NCBI RefSeq assembly: GCF_014385105.1
Contig: NZ_JACRTE010000003.1
Location: forward strand, 186,001 to 250,000
Reading direction: 5' to 3'
Length of the DNA: 64,000 nucleotides
From: Qingrenia yutianensis
Lineage (GTDB): Bacteria; Bacillota; Clostridia; UMGS1810
The position numbers and the translations under genes were made by a program. Positions 61,512 through 64,000 of this stretch are shown here, piece after piece (position 1 is the first letter of the stretch; each line of letters begins with the position of its first letter). The notes under the pieces were generated by a model, which was not told the origin of the DNA, ran no database searches, and saw nothing but the letters and a program-made list of their open reading frames with translations.

Positions 61512-63287
61512 ATGGATATTTTTTCGGTTTTGACATTGATAGGCGGTTTGGCGCTCTTTCTCTACGGAATGGACAATATGGGAAGCGGTCTTAAAAAGCT
61601 CTCCGGCGGACGTCTTGAAAATATTCTCGAACGTTTAACGTCCAACAGGGCGAAAGGCTTTTTGCTCGGTCTTGCGGTTACCGCGGTAATTCAAAGCTCG
61701 TCCGCAACTACGGTTATGCTTGTCGGATTTGTAAATTCCGGCATAATGAAGCTTTCGCAGACAATCAGCATTATTATGGGTGCGAACATCGGAACGACCG
61801 TTACAGCGTGGATTTTGAGCCTTTCGGGCATAAACGGAGAAAGCTTTTTCGTCAAAATTTTAAAGCCGTCATCGTTTACGCCTATTCTGGCGGTTATCGG
61901 CGTTATTATGACTATGTCGTCGGGCAACAGCAAAAAGCAGAATATCGGCGAAATTCTGGTAGGCTTTGCAATTTTAATGTTCGGAATGGAAACAATGAGT
62001 TCATCTATGGACGGACTTAAAGACAGCGCGGCTTTTGCAAAAATGCTCATAATGTTCTCAAATCCCGTAATGGGTATTTTGGTAGGTACGGCGCTCACGG
62101 CGATTATTCAGTCAAGCTCGGCGTCGGTCGGCATTTTGCAGGCATTGTCGCTCACGGGCACAATTCCGTTTTCAACCGCACTCCCGATTATTCTCGGTCA
62201 GAATATCGGCACGACCATAACGCCCGTTTTATCAGCAATAAACGGCAACACAAGCTCAAAACGCGTTGCGGTGTCGTGCGTGTATATAAAAATGATTGGT
62301 GTTGTAATTTTTGCGGTGCTTTTCTATACGGTTAACGTTTTTTATCCGTTCCCGTTTATGAATTCGCATGTCAGCGCACTTTCGATTGCAATAATTCACA
62401 CAACTTTCAACATTTTCTCGACGGTAATTCTTATGCCGTTCTGTAAGAATATTGAAAAACTTGCGGTTATGTCGGTAAAATCCAAGGGCGACGACGAGGA
62501 AAACAAGTTTGCAATGCTGGACGACCGTTTTCTTTCATCTCCGTCGTTTGCGCTCAAACACTGCCAGGAATATGTTTATCAAATGGCAGATTTGGCGAAA
62601 GAGTCTATCGACAAGTCTATCGGTCTTATAAACAATTTTGACGCGCCTACTGCGTCGTATATCGCAAAAGCGGAAAAAGATATTGACAAGTATGAAGATA
62701 AAATCGGAACGTATCTTGTGAAGTTGAGCAGTGAAAACCTTACTCACGACGATAGCAAGGAGGCGACCGAGCTTTTGCACTGTATAGGCGATTTTGAGCG
62801 AATGGGCGACCACGCGCTTAACATTATGCAGACGTCGGAGGAAATTAAGGACAAGAGTATTCAGTTTTCGCCCGACGCGAAAAAAGAAGTCGGGGTTATG
62901 GCGGCGGCGGTTATGGACGTTGTGGACATTACAGTTCACGCGTTCAAAGAGAAAAATTCCGAGCTTGCAACAAGGGTTGAACCGCTCGAACAGGTCGTTG
63001 ACAAGCTTAAATCCACGCTTAAATCAAATCATATCGAAAGACTTCAGCGCGGTGAATGTACCACGAATATGGGATTTGTTTTCTCGGATATTATCACGAA
63101 TTTCGAGCGCATTGCCGACCACTGTTCAAACATCGCGGTGAGTCTTATCCAGTCGGAGCACGAGGGTATTGAGGCGCACGAATATCTGCATAATATCAAG
63201 CACGATAATTTTGCGTTTGACAATCTTTACGATGCGTATAAGAAAAAATACAGCGTCAAAAAAGTGAAAAGAGCGGACGCTCAATAA
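61512..63287 (+). CDS. Na/Pi cotransporter family protein with PhoU-like tail
   Basis: A 591-aa protein. The membrane part (1-310) holds the inverted repeat motifs of the NptA/PNaS family, QSSSATTVMLVGFVNSG and QSSSASVGILQALS, with GANIGTT and GQNIGTT. A cytoplasmic helical tail (350-560) with FERMGDHALNIM and FERIADHCSNIAVSL is PhoU-like. It likely takes up phosphate with sodium. ATG 61512 has GGAGAAAAGG upstream. Confidence 0.93.
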   Translation: MDIFSVLTLIGGLALFLYGMDNMGSGLKKLSGGRLENILERLTSNRAKGFLLGLAVTAVIQSSSATTVMLVGFVNSGIMKLSQTISIIMGANIGTTVTAWILSLSGINGESFFVKILKPSSFTPILAVIGVIMTMSSGNSKKQNIGEILVGFAILMFGMETMSSSMDGLKDSAAFAKMLIMFSNPVMGILVGTALTAIIQSSSASVGILQALSLTGTIPFSTALPIILGQNIGTTITPVLSAINGNTSSKRVAVSCVYIKMIGVVIFAVLFYTVNVFYPFPFMNSHVSALSIAIIHTTFNIFSTVILMPFCKNIEKLAVMSVKSKGDDEENKFAMLDDRFLSSPSFALKHCQEYVYQMADLAKESIDKSIGLINNFDAPTASYIAKAEKDIDKYEDKIGTYLVKLSSENLTHDDSKEATELLHCIGDFERMGDHALNIMQTSEEIKDKSIQFSPDAKKEVGVMAAAVMDVVDITVHAFKEKNSELATRVEPLEQVVDKLKSTLKSNHIERLQRGECTTNMGFVFSDIITNFERIADHCSNIAVSLIQSEHEGIEAHEYLHNIKHDNFAFDNLYDAYKKKYSVKKVKRADAQ

Positions 63288-63292
63288 GGCAC

Positions 63293-63322
63293 AAAACTGC
63301 GGATATTTATCCGCAGTTTTTT
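63293..63322 (+). terminator. Intrinsic terminator after the Na/Pi gene
   Basis: AAAACTGCGGAT (63293-63304), loop ATTT, ATCCGCAGTTTT (63309-63320), then T. Confidence 0.9.
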
Positions 63323-63331
63323 AAAAATAAC

Positions 63332-63359
63332 TTGTAAATTGAAAAAATCGGTGTATAAT
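63332..63359 (+). promoter_or_regulatory. Sigma-A promoter of the cupin gene
   Basis: TTGTAA (63332-63337) and TATAAT (63354-63359), spacer 16 bases, 34 bases before the start. Confidence 0.6.
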
Positions 63360-63393
63360 AAAGATATGCAAAGCAAAAGGAGCAGATTTTTTT

Positions 63394-63732
63394 ATGGGAA
63401 TTTTAAAAAATATAAATATATCCGAGGTTTTGACGCTTAAAGATGAAATCACATATCAAAAGGGTCAGGTCGTGAGCAAAACGCTTGTGCAGAACGACAG
63501 TGTGGGAATTACGCTTTTTTCGTTTGACAAAGGCGAGGAAATAAGCACGCACGAGTCGGGCGGAGACGCTTTTGTGACTTGTCTTGACGGTGTGGGAAAA
63601 ATCACTGTTGACGGCGTTGAACACATTATAAAAGAAGGCGAGTCTATCGTTATGCCGGCGCGTCACCCGCACGCTGTATACGGCGAGGAACAGTTTAAAA
63701 TGCTTCTTGTGGTGGTTTTCGCGAAACAGTAA
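63394..63732 (+). CDS. Single-domain cupin protein
   Basis: A 112-aa cupin with motif 1 around THESGGDAFVTCLDGVG and motif 2 around PARHPHAVYGEEQF; a likely metal site uses the His residues of both. Substrate unknown. AAAAGGAG precedes the ATG. A TetR gene follows 47 bases later in the same direction and may be cotranscribed. Confidence 0.87.
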   Translation: MGILKNINISEVLTLKDEITYQKGQVVSKTLVQNDSVGITLFSFDKGEEISTHESGGDAFVTCLDGVGKITVDGVEHIIKEGESIVMPARHPHAVYGEEQFKMLLVVVFAKQ

Positions 63733-63779
63733 GAAAAAAATAAAGACATTGAATATAACTTCAAAGAGGGGCTGATTTT

Positions 63780-64000
63780 ATGGCACGCAAACCTATGTAT
63801 GACGGCGGCACGAAAAATAAAATGATTGAGGTTGCGTCGAAGATGTTTTTTGAAAACGGTTTTGACGGTACAAGCGTGCGTTCGATTATGCGCGGTGTGG
63901 GCGGTGAAATCGGGCTTTTCTATTATTACTATAAGTCGAAAGACGATTTGTTTACCGACGTTATGGAGCACTTTTTTGAACCGTATAAAAAGGATTTCGA
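63780..64000 (+). CDS. TetR/AcrR family regulator (3'-partial)
   Basis: 73 residues are visible before the right edge. They form the DNA-binding domain of TetR regulators: KNKMIEVASKMFFENGFDG, SVRSIMRGVGGEIGLFYYYY and KSKDDLFTDVMEHF. GAGGGGCTG precedes ATG 63780. Ligand and targets cannot be told, as the C-terminal domain is missing. Confidence 0.88.
   Translation, partial: MARKPMYDGGTKNKMIEVASKMFFENGFDGTSVRSIMRGVGGEIGLFYYYYKSKDDLFTDVMEHFFEPYKKDF

Noticed and set aside
1..64000. rRNA, tRNA genes, CRISPR arrays and insertion sequences with transposase
   Set aside because: No cloverleaf, rRNA-like stretch, spaced direct repeats or transposase frame was seen on reading both strands; small RNAs could still be missed.

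Overview
The window reads as chromosome of an anaerobic, endospore-forming member of the class Clostridia. Supporting genes are a complete spoIIIA operon, sigH, dpaAB, a cotJC fragment, glycyl-radical enzymology, an ANTAR regulator beside a type III glutamine synthetase, ireB, and small Clostridia-type families (DUF4330, DUF6062, DUF6472). Shine-Dalgarno sites are strong and promoters are of the TTGACA-17-TATAAT type. The carbohydrate genes suggest a plant-glycan or gut/rumen lifestyle. The order within Clostridia cannot be fixed from the sequence.

1-17.5 kb is a carbohydrate-use region. A plus-strand group holds a clan GH-A glycoside hydrolase (cut by the left edge), an unrecognised 811-aa protein and an FAD-dependent oxidoreductase. 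It converges at a shared terminator with a minus-strand operon: ROK repressor, glycyl-radical activase, dehydratase-type glycyl-radical enzyme, FGGY kinase and mannose-6-phosphate isomerase. A beta-mannosidase-like GH2 enzyme and an aldose epimerase diverge from the ROK gene. Matching palindromes tie the GH2 leader and the activase start to the ROK regulator.

17.5-32.3 kb holds a zinc-ribbon protein, sigH, spoIIIAA-AH, an Asp23-family gene, nusB-xseA-xseB-ispA, pheST, ireB and murJ. 32.3-37.5 kb continues with surface-polysaccharide genes (O-antigen-ligase family, GT4), two DUF4330-type proteins, an unrecognised anchored protein and a Nudix ADP-ribose pyrophosphatase.

37.6-49.6 kb is a nitrogen-assimilation block: ANTAR regulator and glnA on the minus strand, and GSIII (glnN), asnB, gltB and gltD on the plus strand. 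The glnN leader carries two ANTAR-type hexaloop hairpins, each overlapping its own intrinsic terminator. The receiver domain of the ANTAR protein has lost its phospho-acceptor Asp.

49.7-64 kb holds lysA, a copper-amine-oxidase-like secreted protein, dpaAB with a sigma-K-like promoter, a 0.3-kb inverted-repeat element, trmB, recD2, comF, a DUF6062-type gene, and a serine recombinase. Directly behind the recombinase is a cotJC gene lacking its first 25-30 codons. This arrangement suggests a recombinase-controlled rearrangement of a spore-coat gene, like the skin element in sigK, and is the most interesting lead. The window ends with a DUF6472-type gene, a Na/Pi cotransporter, a cupin and the start of a TetR regulator. 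No rRNA, tRNA, CRISPR array or insertion sequence with transposase was seen.
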